Under the pieces are notes generated by a model. That model saw only the letters and a list, made by a program, of their open reading frames with translations. It was not told the origin of the DNA and searched no databases. A program made the position numbers and the translations under genes. Shown one piece after another: positions 26,095 through 34,493 of a stretch of DNA of 64,000 bases (positions are counted from its first letter, which is position 1; each line of letters begins with the position of its first letter). Source of the DNA: Ruthenibacterium lactatiformans (GTDB lineage: Bacteria; Bacillota; Clostridia; Oscillospirales; Ruminococcaceae); assembly GCF_000949455.1 (NCBI RefSeq), contig NZ_JXXK01000002.1, forward strand, positions 62,001 through 126,000, given 5' to 3'.

Positions 26095-26886
26095 TTAAAA
26101 TTCAATGATGGGCGATACCTCGTGGCGGCGCGCCGCATTCACAACGCAGTCCCGCCCTGGCACAATGCCCGCGCCCAACAGCGCGGCGCGCACGCTTTCC
26201 AGCGCAAGCTCCGGGGTATTGTTCTCCTGGCTGATATGGCACAGCGCGAACCTTTCACATCCGTTTTCCAGCAGACGCACCAGCGTGGCCGCGTTCTCCT
26301 CATTGCACAGATGCCCGCGCTGGGACGCAATGCGCGTTTTCAGATAATATGGATACGGCCCCGTCATGAGCATATTATAATCATAATTGGCTTCCAGCGC
26401 CACCACATCCGCCAGCAAGAGGTTCGCCAGCACCTCGTCGCTCACATAGCCAAGGTCTGTTGCGACGCCTGCCACCCGGCCCAAAGGCGTGGTGATGCGG
26501 TAACCCCGGCAGGCCACAGAGTCGTGGCTCGTTTCAAAGCTCTGCACCGCAAAACCGCACACGTCCTCGGTGCGGCCGTCGATGTCTATCAATTCCGCGC
26601 CCGGCGGCACAAGGCCCCGGCAAGCCAGATAATCCAGCGTGGCCGCGCTGCCGTACACCGGCACAGGGTGATATTTTAAAAAGATGGCAAGACCGCTCAC
26701 ATGGTCCGAATGCTCGTGGGTGACAAGGATGCCGCCCAGGTCCGCCAGCGGCAGCCCCAACCCTTTCAGCGCGTTCTGCGTCATGCGGCAGCTCTTGCCC
26801 ATATCCACCAGTAAGTAACGGCCGTTTTCCTCCACCAGGGCGCTATTGCCCGAGGAACCGGAATACAGCGTGGTAAAACGCGCCAT
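26095..26886 (-). CDS. MBL-fold metallo-hydrolase (WalJ/YycJ family)
   Basis: A 263-residue metallo-beta-lactamase-fold protein with the zinc motif THEHSDHVSGL, a second His in SFETSHDS, and the N-terminal YSGSSGNSALVEENG block that is typical of YycJ/WalJ. YycJ homologues are linked to cell-wall regulation and may act as double-strand DNA exonucleases. GGGAGG precedes the ATG at 26886. It is adjacent to rlmH, as in Bacillus. Confidence 0.9.
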   Translation of the reverse strand: MARFTTLYSGSSGNSALVEENGRYLLVDMGKSCRMTQNALKGLGLPLADLGGILVTHEHSDHVSGLAIFLKYHPVPVYGSAATLDYLACRGLVPPGAELIDIDGRTEDVCGFAVQSFETSHDSVACRGYRITTPLGRVAGVATDLGYVSDEVLANLLLADVVALEANYDYNMLMTGPYPYYLKTRIASQRGHLCNEENAATLVRLLENGCERFALCHISQENNTPELALESVRAALLGAGIVPGRDCVVNAARRHEVSPIIEF

Positions 26887-26910
26887 GCGCAGCCTCCCTT
26901 TTAACATTCA

Positions 26911-26945
26911 AAAACGGAAGGAGCCGAAACGCTCCTTCCGTTCTG
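26911..26945 (-). terminator. Terminator of murA
   Basis: AACGGAAGGAGC and GCTCCTTCCGTT form a perfect 12-bp stem with a 6-base loop, followed on the minus strand by a short T-run. It lies between murA and the downstream hydrolase gene. Confidence 0.88.
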
Positions 26946-26957
26946 CTTTTTGTAAGC

Positions 26958-28244
26958 TTACAGCGCAGCCTGCCGCAGCACGCCCGCGGGCTTTTCCACC
27001 CGCTTGATGTCCGCGCCAAGCCCCCGCAGCTTTTCCACGATATCCTCGTAGCCGCGTTCGATGTGGCAGATCTCGTCCACTTCGGAAACGCCGTCCGCCG
27101 CCAGCGCCGCAACCACGAGTGCCGCGCCCGCGCGCAGGTCCGCCGCGCGCATGGGGGCCGGCAGCAGCTCCTGCACGCCCTCAATCACAGCCACGCGCCC
27201 GTCCACCTGGATGTTCGCGCCCATACGGGTCAGCTCATCCACATAACGAAAACGGTTTTCCCAAATCCCTTCGGTGATGATGGACGTCCCCTTTGCCAAT
27301 GTGAGCAGCACGGTCATCAGCGGCTGCATATCGGTGGGGAAACCGGGATGCGGCATTGTTTTGATATTCAGCGGCTCCAGGTCGCCCGTGCGGTACACCC
27401 GCAGGGAATCGTCGAACTCCTCAATGGTGGCGCCCGCCTTTTCCAGCTTGCTGGTGATAGGTTCCAGATGCTTGGGGATGACATTTTTGATGAGTACGTT
27501 GCCGCCTGTGATCGTGGCGGCGACCATGTAGCTGCCCGCTTCGATCTGGTCCGGGATGATGGAATAGGTGCAGCCGTGCATCTGCTTGACGCCTCGGATC
27601 TTGATGACGTCGGTGCCCGCGCCGCGCACGTCCGCGCCCATCATATTCAAAAAGTTGGCAACGTCAACAATGTGGGGCTCTTTGGCCACGTTTTCCAGCA
27701 CGGTCTGGCCCTCGGCCATCACAGCCGCCAGCATGGCGTTGATGGTGGCGCCCACCGAAACGGTATCGAAAAACACGTCCTCGCCGCGCAGGCTGTCGGA
27801 CTCCACACTGATCATACCGTATTCCACCGAGTCCTTCGCGCCGAGGGCCACAAACGCCTTGAGGTGCTGGTCGATGGGGCGCGGGCCGAGATTACAGCCG
27901 CCGGGCATGGCCACGGTGGCTTTGCCGAAACGGCCCAGCAGCGCGCCCAGAAAATAATAAGAGGCGCGCATCTGGCGCGAAAGCTCGTTGGGCACACTGG
28001 TGGCGGTGATATGGGCGGTGTCGATCTCCAGCGTGTGCTTGTTGATGACGCGCACATGCGCGCCCATAGCGCTGAGGATGTCCACAGAGGCGCTGACGTC
28101 GCTGATATTGGGCAGGTTTTCGATCACACATTTACCGCCTGCAAGAATGGTGGCCGGCAGGATGGCGACCGCCGCATTTTTCGCGCCGCTGATCTCGACT
28201 TCGCCCACCAGCGGTTTACCGCCGTGAATGACAAACTTTTCCAA
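26958..28244 (-). CDS. murA: UDP-N-acetylglucosamine 1-carboxyvinyltransferase
   Basis: A 428-residue cytoplasmic enzyme that transfers enolpyruvate from PEP to UDP-GlcNAc, the first committed step of peptidoglycan synthesis. The K-N pair in SGAKNAAVAI and the catalytic Cys in MPGGCNLGPRPID are present, so the fosfomycin-target Cys is intact. Translation probably starts at TTG (28244), 9 bases after AAAGGAGA. It is the only copy in this window; Firmicutes often have two. Confidence 0.96.
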   Translation of the reverse strand: MEKFVIHGGKPLVGEVEISGAKNAAVAILPATILAGGKCVIENLPNISDVSASVDILSAMGAHVRVINKHTLEIDTAHITATSVPNELSRQMRASYYFLGALLGRFGKATVAMPGGCNLGPRPIDQHLKAFVALGAKDSVEYGMISVESDSLRGEDVFFDTVSVGATINAMLAAVMAEGQTVLENVAKEPHIVDVANFLNMMGADVRGAGTDVIKIRGVKQMHGCTYSIIPDQIEAGSYMVAATITGGNVLIKNVIPKHLEPITSKLEKAGATIEEFDDSLRVYRTGDLEPLNIKTMPHPGFPTDMQPLMTVLLTLAKGTSIITEGIWENRFRYVDELTRMGANIQVDGRVAVIEGVQELLPAPMRAADLRAGAALVVAALAADGVSEVDEICHIERGYEDIVEKLRGLGADIKRVEKPAGVLRQAAL

Positions 28245-28320
28245 TAGACGTACTCTCCTTTGAGCGTTCTTTATAGGATCGGGCCGAAAGGCCGCGCATA
28301 GAGCGCATGGTAACTCTTTT

Positions 28321-28326
28321 AGTATA
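28321..28326 (-). promoter_or_regulatory. Probable -10 element upstream of murA
   Basis: TATACT on the minus strand, about 77 bases before the murA start; the -35 (TTTTAA at 17-base spacing) is weak. The gap 28245-28606 otherwise holds only the terminator of the M23 gene; the 75-codon minus-strand ORF there lacks a ribosome site. Confidence 0.4.
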
Positions 28327-28492
28327 CACTAATTTTGCGCAGATTAAAAGCATAAATGCATATTCGACAGGATTTGGCACAAATTAACTGAACGTGCGGA
28401 AAGGCTCTGTCACAACCGCACTTATTATATCCATTTGCCGGGCTTTTTGCAACAAAAACGGCATGATTCGTCAATTTTTTGTCACCAATGTA

Positions 28493-28519
28493 AAGGCCGG
28501 GCGCTGTGCGCCCGGCCTT
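28493..28519 (-). terminator. Terminator of the M23 peptidase gene
   Basis: AAGGCCGGGCGC-TGT-GCGCCCGGCCTT, a perfect 12-bp stem with a 3-base loop followed by TTTAC on the minus strand. Confidence 0.8.
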
Positions 28520-28606
28520 GTGTGTCCACGAACGGCACTCGGTCAATTCTCCGCGCGCCTACGCCGCCTAAGCGGGAAGCACGCCGGTGAATTGCGTGGT
28601 GCATCC

Positions 28607-30226
28607 TTAGGGCATGACATACCTTCGGGTATCTGTCCACTGGCCATTCACCTGAATCTCAAAATGGCAGTGGTTGCCCGTGGAATACCCTGTGGAACCC
28701 ACGCGCGCGATAGGCTGGCCCTTCACTACATATTCACCCTGCTGCACCAGAAGCTCGGAGCAGTGCGCATACACAGTGGCAAAGCCGTTGCCATGGTCGA
28801 TCTTGACAAATTTCCCGTACGTCCACCATGCCGTGCCGCGCGCGTCTGTCGCAACTTCCACCACGCCGTTATCCGCCGCAACAATGGTCGTACCGTAACG
28901 CGCCGTGATATCCGCACCGCGGTGATAGCGTGAGGCCCAGCGGCTGATGCCCTTATAATCCGGTACCGGCCAGGTGAATTCACCTGTCGCCGGGTCTCCC
29001 GCAGTGCCGCCGTATGGGTTATACGTGCCGTACCGCGTGATCTTCGGCACCGCCTCCACCAGCACGGTCGGCTCACGCGTCTGAATGCGCTGCACCTCCT
29101 GGCCGTCGATATAAACGACGTCCTCGTTTACTTCCTCCAGGCCCGGTGAAGCCTCCTGCTCCACCACTTCGCGGCCCCACTCCAGCTCGGGGTCATTGAT
29201 GACCTGCGGCTCGGCCGCAGTTTCAACGGTGCGGGTCACATTCTGCACCGCCTGCACGCCCAGCATATCCCAGCCCACCAGGATATTGCCGTCGGAAAGC
29301 TCCACCGGAGCCGTTCCATGCAGGCGCGCCAGCAGATCGTCCAGTGTGACGATGGTGCTGGTGAAATACAGGCCCGGCTTAAGTTCCACCTTTTGCTGGA
29401 ACTCCACGCGCCAGCTGTCGTCGTTCTCATGTCCTTCGTAAAGAGGCTCTTTCAGAGCCTCCAGCGCCTGTGTCAACGCGGCGGAATCCGCCGTAACGCC
29501 GATGAACTCCGTATTGACATAGACGCCTGTCGCCTCGCGGAATTCAGCAGATGATGTCTCGATGATGCGGTCCGTCAGTTCGCCTTGGGAATACAGCGCC
29601 GCCTGATCCACAATGGTGAGCGTATATTCCGGGCGCGCTTTCCAGTCCTCGCCCGTGTCCACATTCTGGATGCGGTCCAGAATATCCGCGTGCGCCGCAT
29701 CATAAACGCTTTCGTTGGCAATGAAGCCCACGAATTCGCCGCGGAATTCCACCCGCAGTGCAAAAGTAGAGGACAGAACACCGTCCACGGTAACGAGCAG
29801 CACGCCCAGCGCGGCCGCAGGCAGCAGATACGCCAGACCGCGCAGGAGCAGGTGCTTGTACGCCAAAACGCCGCGGAAGAAATAGGCAAGTCCTTTGCCC
29901 GCCGGCGAGCCGCCGGCCTCCCGTTCTTCACGCACTACCTGGCGGATGTTGCGCAGCCCGCTGCGCATCTGCCGCCAGGGGGCGCGCAGATCCTCCCATA
30001 CAGCGGCAAAAAACGGCCGCAGAATATTGGCGCCCAGCGCCAGCATCCAGCACACGCCGTGCCAGAGCGCCAGTACGGCGGCGCGTGCGCCGCGGCCGAA
30101 GTTCAGCAGAAAATATTCCGAATGAAGGCCGACATAATAAAACAGGCGGCCGATCAAATGCAGGAAAGCGCGCACGGATATCTCGTCGTCCGGGATATAC
30201 CTGCGCCAGCGTTTCCTTGCAGCCAT
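28607..30226 (-). CDS. M23-family (LytM) metallopeptidase with G5-like domain
   Basis: A 539-residue membrane-anchored cell-wall hydrolase. A basic N-terminal cytoplasmic part is followed by a membrane helix (about 125-150), an extracellular mixed domain, a G5-like segment (EEVNEDVVYIDGQEVQRIQT to ITRYGTY) and a C-terminal LytM domain. In the LytM domain HRGADITARYGT carries the first His/Asp and HCHFEI the final H-x-H, so the zinc site is complete. It is probably an endopeptidase of peptidoglycan cross-links used in growth or sporulation. The ATG at 30226 follows AAAGGAGGG. Confidence 0.9.
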   Translation of the reverse strand: MAARKRWRRYIPDDEISVRAFLHLIGRLFYYVGLHSEYFLLNFGRGARAAVLALWHGVCWMLALGANILRPFFAAVWEDLRAPWRQMRSGLRNIRQVVREEREAGGSPAGKGLAYFFRGVLAYKHLLLRGLAYLLPAAALGVLLVTVDGVLSSTFALRVEFRGEFVGFIANESVYDAAHADILDRIQNVDTGEDWKARPEYTLTIVDQAALYSQGELTDRIIETSSAEFREATGVYVNTEFIGVTADSAALTQALEALKEPLYEGHENDDSWRVEFQQKVELKPGLYFTSTIVTLDDLLARLHGTAPVELSDGNILVGWDMLGVQAVQNVTRTVETAAEPQVINDPELEWGREVVEQEASPGLEEVNEDVVYIDGQEVQRIQTREPTVLVEAVPKITRYGTYNPYGGTAGDPATGEFTWPVPDYKGISRWASRYHRGADITARYGTTIVAADNGVVEVATDARGTAWWTYGKFVKIDHGNGFATVYAHCSELLVQQGEYVVKGQPIARVGSTGYSTGNHCHFEIQVNGQWTDTRRYVMP

Positions 30227-30360
30227 ACGCCCCCTCCTTTCCGGGTCTCCGTGGGGATATGCCAGCCGCGCAAAGCGCGGTGCAGAAACAGGCAAATGTC
30301 CGGTTCCATCTGCATCCCCGGCACAGGAGCGCCGGTCAGAGCGGAGGTCCGAACTTTATT

Positions 30361-30388
30361 ATTATACACTATTTTGCCCACGATGCAA
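30361..30388 (-). promoter_or_regulatory. Promoter of the M23 peptidase gene
   Basis: TTGCAT (30383-30388) and TATAAT (30361-30366) on the minus strand, 16 bases apart, about 135 bases before the start codon. Confidence 0.65.
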
Positions 30389-30454
30389 GTTTAATCCCTT
30401 TCCAGCGCGGCGACGCATACCTTTTTTCACATTTGTATCAACACACGGAAGGGG

Positions 30455-31345
30455 TCAAATGCCGAAATCTTCCGCCCGGATGCCGCACGCCGCCAGCAGC
30501 GCACGCATGTCTTCGGGCAGCGGCGCGTGCACTGTGTGCGCCGCATTCTCCCCCGGCAGGCCAAACGATACCGCGCCGCAGTGCAGCGCCGGGCGCGCCA
30601 TGTGCTCCGGACATCCGCCGTACATGCCGTCGCCCGCCAGCGGATGCCCCCGGGACGCGAAATGCACACGGATCTGATGTGTGCGCCCCGTAACGGGCAC
30701 CACCCGCAGCAGTGTATGCCCTCCGCCCCGTGCCAGCACCCGGTATTCCGTGCGGCTGGGCTGCCCCCGGCCGCACACGCACCGCTGAATGATGGACCCG
30801 TGCGCCAGCGCAATGGGCGCGTCGATGGCGCCCTCCTCCCCGTCCACCAGCCCCTCGGCCACGGCATAGTACACTTTTTGCACCGCGGCGGCCAGCAGCG
30901 GCGCGGCATAGGCGTTCATCGCGCACAGCACAAGGCCGGAGGTTCCCCTGTCCAGCCGGTTCACCGGACGGAACACGGCCGCGCTGCCCCGCGCGGCCAT
31001 CCGGCCGCGGAAAGCATTGGCCAGCGTGCCGTCCGCATACCCCCGGGTGGGATGTACCGTTTGTCCCGCGGGCTTGTTCAGCACCATTGCATGGGCATCC
31101 TCATACAGGATATCCAGCGGCAGCGCCTGGGGCAGCACCTCCGTAGGAGGCTCCGGAGGCAGCGCAAAGGAAATCCGCTGGCCCGCTGAAAGGCGCATAT
31201 CCGTGTGTACGGGCGCGCCGTCCCGGAAAAAGCCGTCCGAGGCCTTCACGCCCTTGGCCAGCGCTGCCGAAACACCGCGTTTGCGCAGAAAGTCCCGCAG
31301 CAGCATACCGTTTTCCTTTTGCTCCACCGTAAATTCCAGCGTCAT
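30455..31345 (-). CDS. RluA-family pseudouridine synthase
   Basis: A 296-residue enzyme with an N-terminal S4-like RNA-binding domain (LLRDFLRKRGVSAALAKGVK) and the RluA catalytic block VNRLDRGTSGLVL, whose Asp is the nucleophile. The later blocks TGRTHQIRVHFASRGHPLAGD are intact. It isomerises uridine in rRNA or tRNA, but the exact position cannot be deduced. The start at 31345 is preceded by AAAGGAGCGGAG. Confidence 0.9.
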   Translation of the reverse strand: MTLEFTVEQKENGMLLRDFLRKRGVSAALAKGVKASDGFFRDGAPVHTDMRLSAGQRISFALPPEPPTEVLPQALPLDILYEDAHAMVLNKPAGQTVHPTRGYADGTLANAFRGRMAARGSAAVFRPVNRLDRGTSGLVLCAMNAYAAPLLAAAVQKVYYAVAEGLVDGEEGAIDAPIALAHGSIIQRCVCGRGQPSRTEYRVLARGGGHTLLRVVPVTGRTHQIRVHFASRGHPLAGDGMYGGCPEHMARPALHCGAVSFGLPGENAAHTVHAPLPEDMRALLAACGIRAEDFGI

Positions 31346-31388
31346 GCGCTCCGCTCCTTTCCCATGGATGCCCCGCCGTCCCGGCAGG

Positions 31389-31421
31389 CAAAAAACAGGG
31401 GCCGCTCTGCGCGGCCCCTGC
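31389..31421 (-). terminator. Terminator of gdhA
   Basis: CAGGGGCCGC-TCTGC-GCGGCCCCTG with a run of six T on the minus strand. Confidence 0.9.
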
Positions 31422-31442
31422 CCGGTTTTGTACGGTTGATGC

Positions 31443-32792
31443 TTAATACGCAATACCCTCGGCGAGCATGGCGTCGGCCACCTTGATAAAGCCCGCCACG
31501 TTGGCGCCCACCATCAGGTTTCCTTCCGCACCGCATGCCTTGGAGGCGTCATAAGCATTGTGGAAAATATTCTTCATGATATTCTGCAAACGCTCGTCCA
31601 CTTCCTCGAATGTCCAGGACAGGCGCAGAGAGTTCTGGCTCATCTCCAGGCCGCTGGTGGCCACGCCGCCCGCGTTGGCGGCCTTGGCCGGGCCGTAGAG
31701 CATGCCGTTTTCCAGATACACGTTGATCGCCTCCGGCGTGGAGGGCATGTTCGCGCCCTCGCACACTACCTTGCAGCCGTTTGCGGCAAGCAGCTTGGCG
31801 CTGGCCTCGTCGATCTCATTCTGCGTGGCGCAGGGCAGCGCGATATCGCAGGGGATGCTCCAGATGCCGCTACAGCCTTCGTGATACTCGGCGGCGGGCA
31901 CCGCCTTAACATACTCGGAGATGCGGGCACGGCGAGCCAGCTTGATCTCCTTCACCACATCCAGGTCGATGCCGTTTTTGTCGTAGACATAACCCGTGGA
32001 ATCGGACAAAGCCACGACCTTGCCGCCCAGCTGGGTGGCTTTCTCCGTGGCGTAGATGGCCACATTGCCGCTGCCGGAGATCACCACCGTTTTGCCCTTA
32101 AAGCTGTCGTTTTTCATGCAGTTGAGGGCTTCCTCGGTAAAGTAACACAGGCCGTAGCCGGTGGCCTCCGGACGCACCAGGCTGCCGCCGTAGGAAAGGC
32201 CCTTGCCCGTCAGCACGCCCGTCACTTCGTTGCGCAGGCGTTTGTACTGGCCGAACATATAACCGATCTCCCGCGCGCCCACGCCGATGTCTCCGGCGGG
32301 CACGTCGGTAAACTGGCCGATATGCTTGGAAAGCTCCGTCATAAAACTCTGGCAGAAACGCATGATCTCTGCGTCGGATCTGCCTTTCGGGTCAAAATCG
32401 CTGCCGCCCTTGCCGCCGCCCATGGGCAGGCCCGTAAGGCTGTTTTTGAACACCTGCTCAAAGCCCAGGAACTTAATGACGGACGCCGTGACGGAAGGAT
32501 GCAGGCGCAGGCCGCCCTTGTACGGGCCGATGGCGGAGTTGAACTGCACGCGGTAGCCACGGTTCACATGCACCTTGCCCGCGTCGTCCACCCAGGAAAC
32601 ACGGAACTGAATGAAGCGTTCCGGCTCCACCATACGCTCCAGAATGCCTTGCTGTTCCAATTCGGGATGCTTTTCCACATAAGCCTCCAGGCTCTCCAGC
32701 ACCTCGCGCACAGCCTGCAAAAATTCGGTTTCGCCCGCGCTGCGCCCGCTTACTTCGTCATACACGCGCGCCAGATAATCGTTTTTAAACAT
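31443..32792 (-). CDS. gdhA: NADP-type glutamate dehydrogenase
   Basis: A 449-residue enzyme interconverting 2-oxoglutarate plus ammonium and glutamate. The glutamate-binding and catalytic Lys block PMGGGKGGSDFDPKG, the PAGDIGVGAREIGY block and the Rossmann motif GSGNVA are present. The length matches hexameric, biosynthetic (NADPH) GdhA. AAAGGGGAAAG precedes the ATG at 32792. A canonical promoter and strong terminator indicate a single-gene unit. Confidence 0.96.
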   Translation of the reverse strand: MFKNDYLARVYDEVSGRSAGETEFLQAVREVLESLEAYVEKHPELEQQGILERMVEPERFIQFRVSWVDDAGKVHVNRGYRVQFNSAIGPYKGGLRLHPSVTASVIKFLGFEQVFKNSLTGLPMGGGKGGSDFDPKGRSDAEIMRFCQSFMTELSKHIGQFTDVPAGDIGVGAREIGYMFGQYKRLRNEVTGVLTGKGLSYGGSLVRPEATGYGLCYFTEEALNCMKNDSFKGKTVVISGSGNVAIYATEKATQLGGKVVALSDSTGYVYDKNGIDLDVVKEIKLARRARISEYVKAVPAAEYHEGCSGIWSIPCDIALPCATQNEIDEASAKLLAANGCKVVCEGANMPSTPEAINVYLENGMLYGPAKAANAGGVATSGLEMSQNSLRLSWTFEEVDERLQNIMKNIFHNAYDASKACGAEGNLMVGANVAGFIKVADAMLAEGIAY

Positions 32793-32857
32793 AATCTTTC
32801 CCCTTTTCCTGTTGCCCGCGCCCAAGGCGCGGATATTTATAAATTCCCATACATAAA

Positions 32858-32886
32858 ATTATACCCATTAAATGGCATTTTTTCAA
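32858..32886 (-). promoter_or_regulatory. Promoter of gdhA
   Basis: TTGAAA (32881-32886) and TATAAT (32858-32863), spacer 17 bases, on the minus strand about 65 bases before the start. Confidence 0.8.
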
Positions 32887-32913
32887 GAGAAAATTGCAGT
32901 TTGTGCGCCGGTG

Positions 32914-32943
32914 TTGCAAATGCTGCAAAATGTGTGCTATACT
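32914..32943 (+). promoter_or_regulatory. Promoter of rnpB
   Basis: TTGCAA (32914-32919) and TATACT (32938-32943) with an 18-base spacer; the expected start point coincides with the first base of the P1 helix. Confidence 0.8.
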
Positions 32944-32949
32944 AAGATG

Positions 32950-33297
32950 CCCAAACGAGTAAAACATACGGCGGCGGGGCGTTTCACGCGCTCTGAGGAA
33001 AGTCCGGGCTCCACAAGGGAATGGTAACTGCTAACGGCAGCCGGGGGTGACCCCAGGGATAGTGCAACAGAAATAGACTACCCGCGTTTTGCGCGGGAAA
33101 AGGTGGAAAGGTGCGGTAAGAGCGCACCAGCGCGCTTGGTGACTTGCGCGGCTCTGTAAACCCTACCAGGAGCAACGCCCATATGGGAACTATGCGTGCC
33201 CTGCGCGTTCCCGGAGGCGGCTGGAGCTGCATGGCAACATGCAGTCGAGATAGATCGTCGTTTAATACAGAACCCGGCTTACGGTTTAGTCGTTTGG
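32950..33297 (+). ncRNA. rnpB: RNase P RNA component
   Basis: Catalytic RNA that removes 5' leaders from pre-tRNAs. The universally conserved cores are present: GAGGAAAGTCCGGGCTCC near 32995 and ACAGAACCCGGCTTACGG near 33266. The 5' CCCAAACGA pairs with the 3' TCGTTTGGG to close helix P1, which sets the ends. Length is about 348 nt. A terminator follows at once. The ORFs predicted across it are spurious. Confidence 0.96.
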
Positions 33298-33305
33298 GCA
33301 AAACG

Positions 33306-33333
33306 CCCCGCTGTTCGCAGCGGGGCTTTTTTG
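33306..33333 (+). terminator. Terminator of rnpB
   Basis: CCCCGCTG-TTCG-CAGCGGGG stem with a UUCG tetraloop followed by TTTTTT after one C. Confidence 0.95.
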
Positions 33334-33335
33334 CA

Positions 33336-34352
33336 TCATGTCTCGGGCAGCGGCTCGGTGCCGAAATATTCACAAATGGCTTCGTAATACAGCCGGGCTG
33401 CGCGCCTGCAGCCGTCGTCCGTTCCCCAGGCAGCCACATCGGCCTCGCTGGTAACAAAGCACTGCTCCACCAGTACGGCGGGACAATCTGTTTTTTCCAA
33501 AAGGCCAAAGGTCTGCTCGGAGTAAACGGTGCTGTCGCTCTCCTCCACCACCTGCTTTTCGTAGCCGCTTTCATCGTCGCCCGCATAGTAGATGTAACGC
33601 ACGCCCGCGTTGCCGCGCAGGCGCTGGCCCGCCGCGCCGAATTTATCGGCAATGAGATGCGCAAGGCGCAGCGAATCCTCATGATGGGTGCGCCCCGGCG
33701 GCTGCGGATAGCATTCCAGGCCATAGGAATCAGAGGAATAAGGGTCTGAATTGCCGTGCACGGAGAGCAGCAGTGAAGCGCCCGCGCTGTTTGCCGCGGC
33801 CGCGCGCTCGGTGTTTTTGGAAAATGTATCCGCCGCGTGGGTGCGCACGGGCGTATAATTCTCGTCCTGGGTGAGCCAACCCTCCAGATATCCGATCGTT
33901 GCTTCTGTGAGCTGGATCTCGTTGATAACGCCTTCCGCGCCGATGTCGGTGCCGCCGTGGCCCGCGTCGATGGCAATGGTATAGGGCGGGCCCTCATGGG
34001 GCGCCGCGGCCGTGGGCAGAGCGGCGCTCTGCCCGGCGGCGCCGCCCTCCGTCCCGGCGGGCTGGGCAGCGGACGTCTGGCGCAGCACGGCCAGCAGCAC
34101 GATGGCCAGCGTCAGGCAGGCAAGCCCCAGTGTGACAAGCCGCCTGCGGCGCTTCTGGCGGCGGCGCGCCGCCGCACGTGCGCCGCGCACGGTGCGCGGG
34201 CCGGGCGCGGCCGGATATCCGTAAGGCCCCGGCTGCCGCACGCGGGCCGCTCTTTGTCCCCCGCTTTGGGGCGGGACACGCACGTTCGCCGCATGCCGTG
34301 CGGGACGGCGCGCACGGCCTCCCTGGTTGATATTTCTGTACTCCGTCTGCAC
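33336..34352 (-). CDS. N-acetylmuramoyl-L-alanine amidase (Amidase_3)
   Basis: About 338 residues. A very basic, Arg/Pro-rich cytoplasmic N-terminus precedes one membrane helix (around 70-95) and then an Amidase_3 zinc domain: IAIDAGHGGTDIGAEG, the Glu in INEIQLTEA, LLLSVHGNSD and the catalytic Glu in VLVEQCFV. It cleaves the amide linking MurNAc to the peptide stem. The start is uncertain: the GTG at 34352 fits AAGGG best, with another GTG at 34358 and a TTG at 34397. Confidence 0.88.
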   Translation of the reverse strand: MQTEYRNINQGGRARRPARHAANVRVPPQSGGQRAARVRQPGPYGYPAAPGPRTVRGARAAARRRQKRRRRLVTLGLACLTLAIVLLAVLRQTSAAQPAGTEGGAAGQSAALPTAAAPHEGPPYTIAIDAGHGGTDIGAEGVINEIQLTEATIGYLEGWLTQDENYTPVRTHAADTFSKNTERAAAANSAGASLLLSVHGNSDPYSSDSYGLECYPQPPGRTHHEDSLRLAHLIADKFGAAGQRLRGNAGVRYIYYAGDDESGYEKQVVEESDSTVYSEQTFGLLEKTDCPAVLVEQCFVTSEADVAAWGTDDGCRRAARLYYEAICEYFGTEPLPET

Positions 34353-34493
34353 GCACACCCGCCCTTTTTCGCCATTTTTTGATAGTTTAACACACAAGTG
34401 TGTCGAAATTGTATCATGTTCCTCTTAATTTTACCTTAAATTTTGACCAGTGTGCTTTTGAAGAATAGCTTTGCGGGCCGCGGCCCTGTAAAG

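Noticed and set aside
28319..28546. 75-codon minus-strand ORF between murA and the M23 gene
   Set aside because: No ribosome site, no recognisable family, and it overlaps the terminator and the probable murA promoter.
33144..33749. 201-codon + strand ORF starting inside the RNase P RNA
   Set aside because: It begins in conserved RNase P RNA sequence, crosses the rnpB terminator and runs antisense to the amidase gene.
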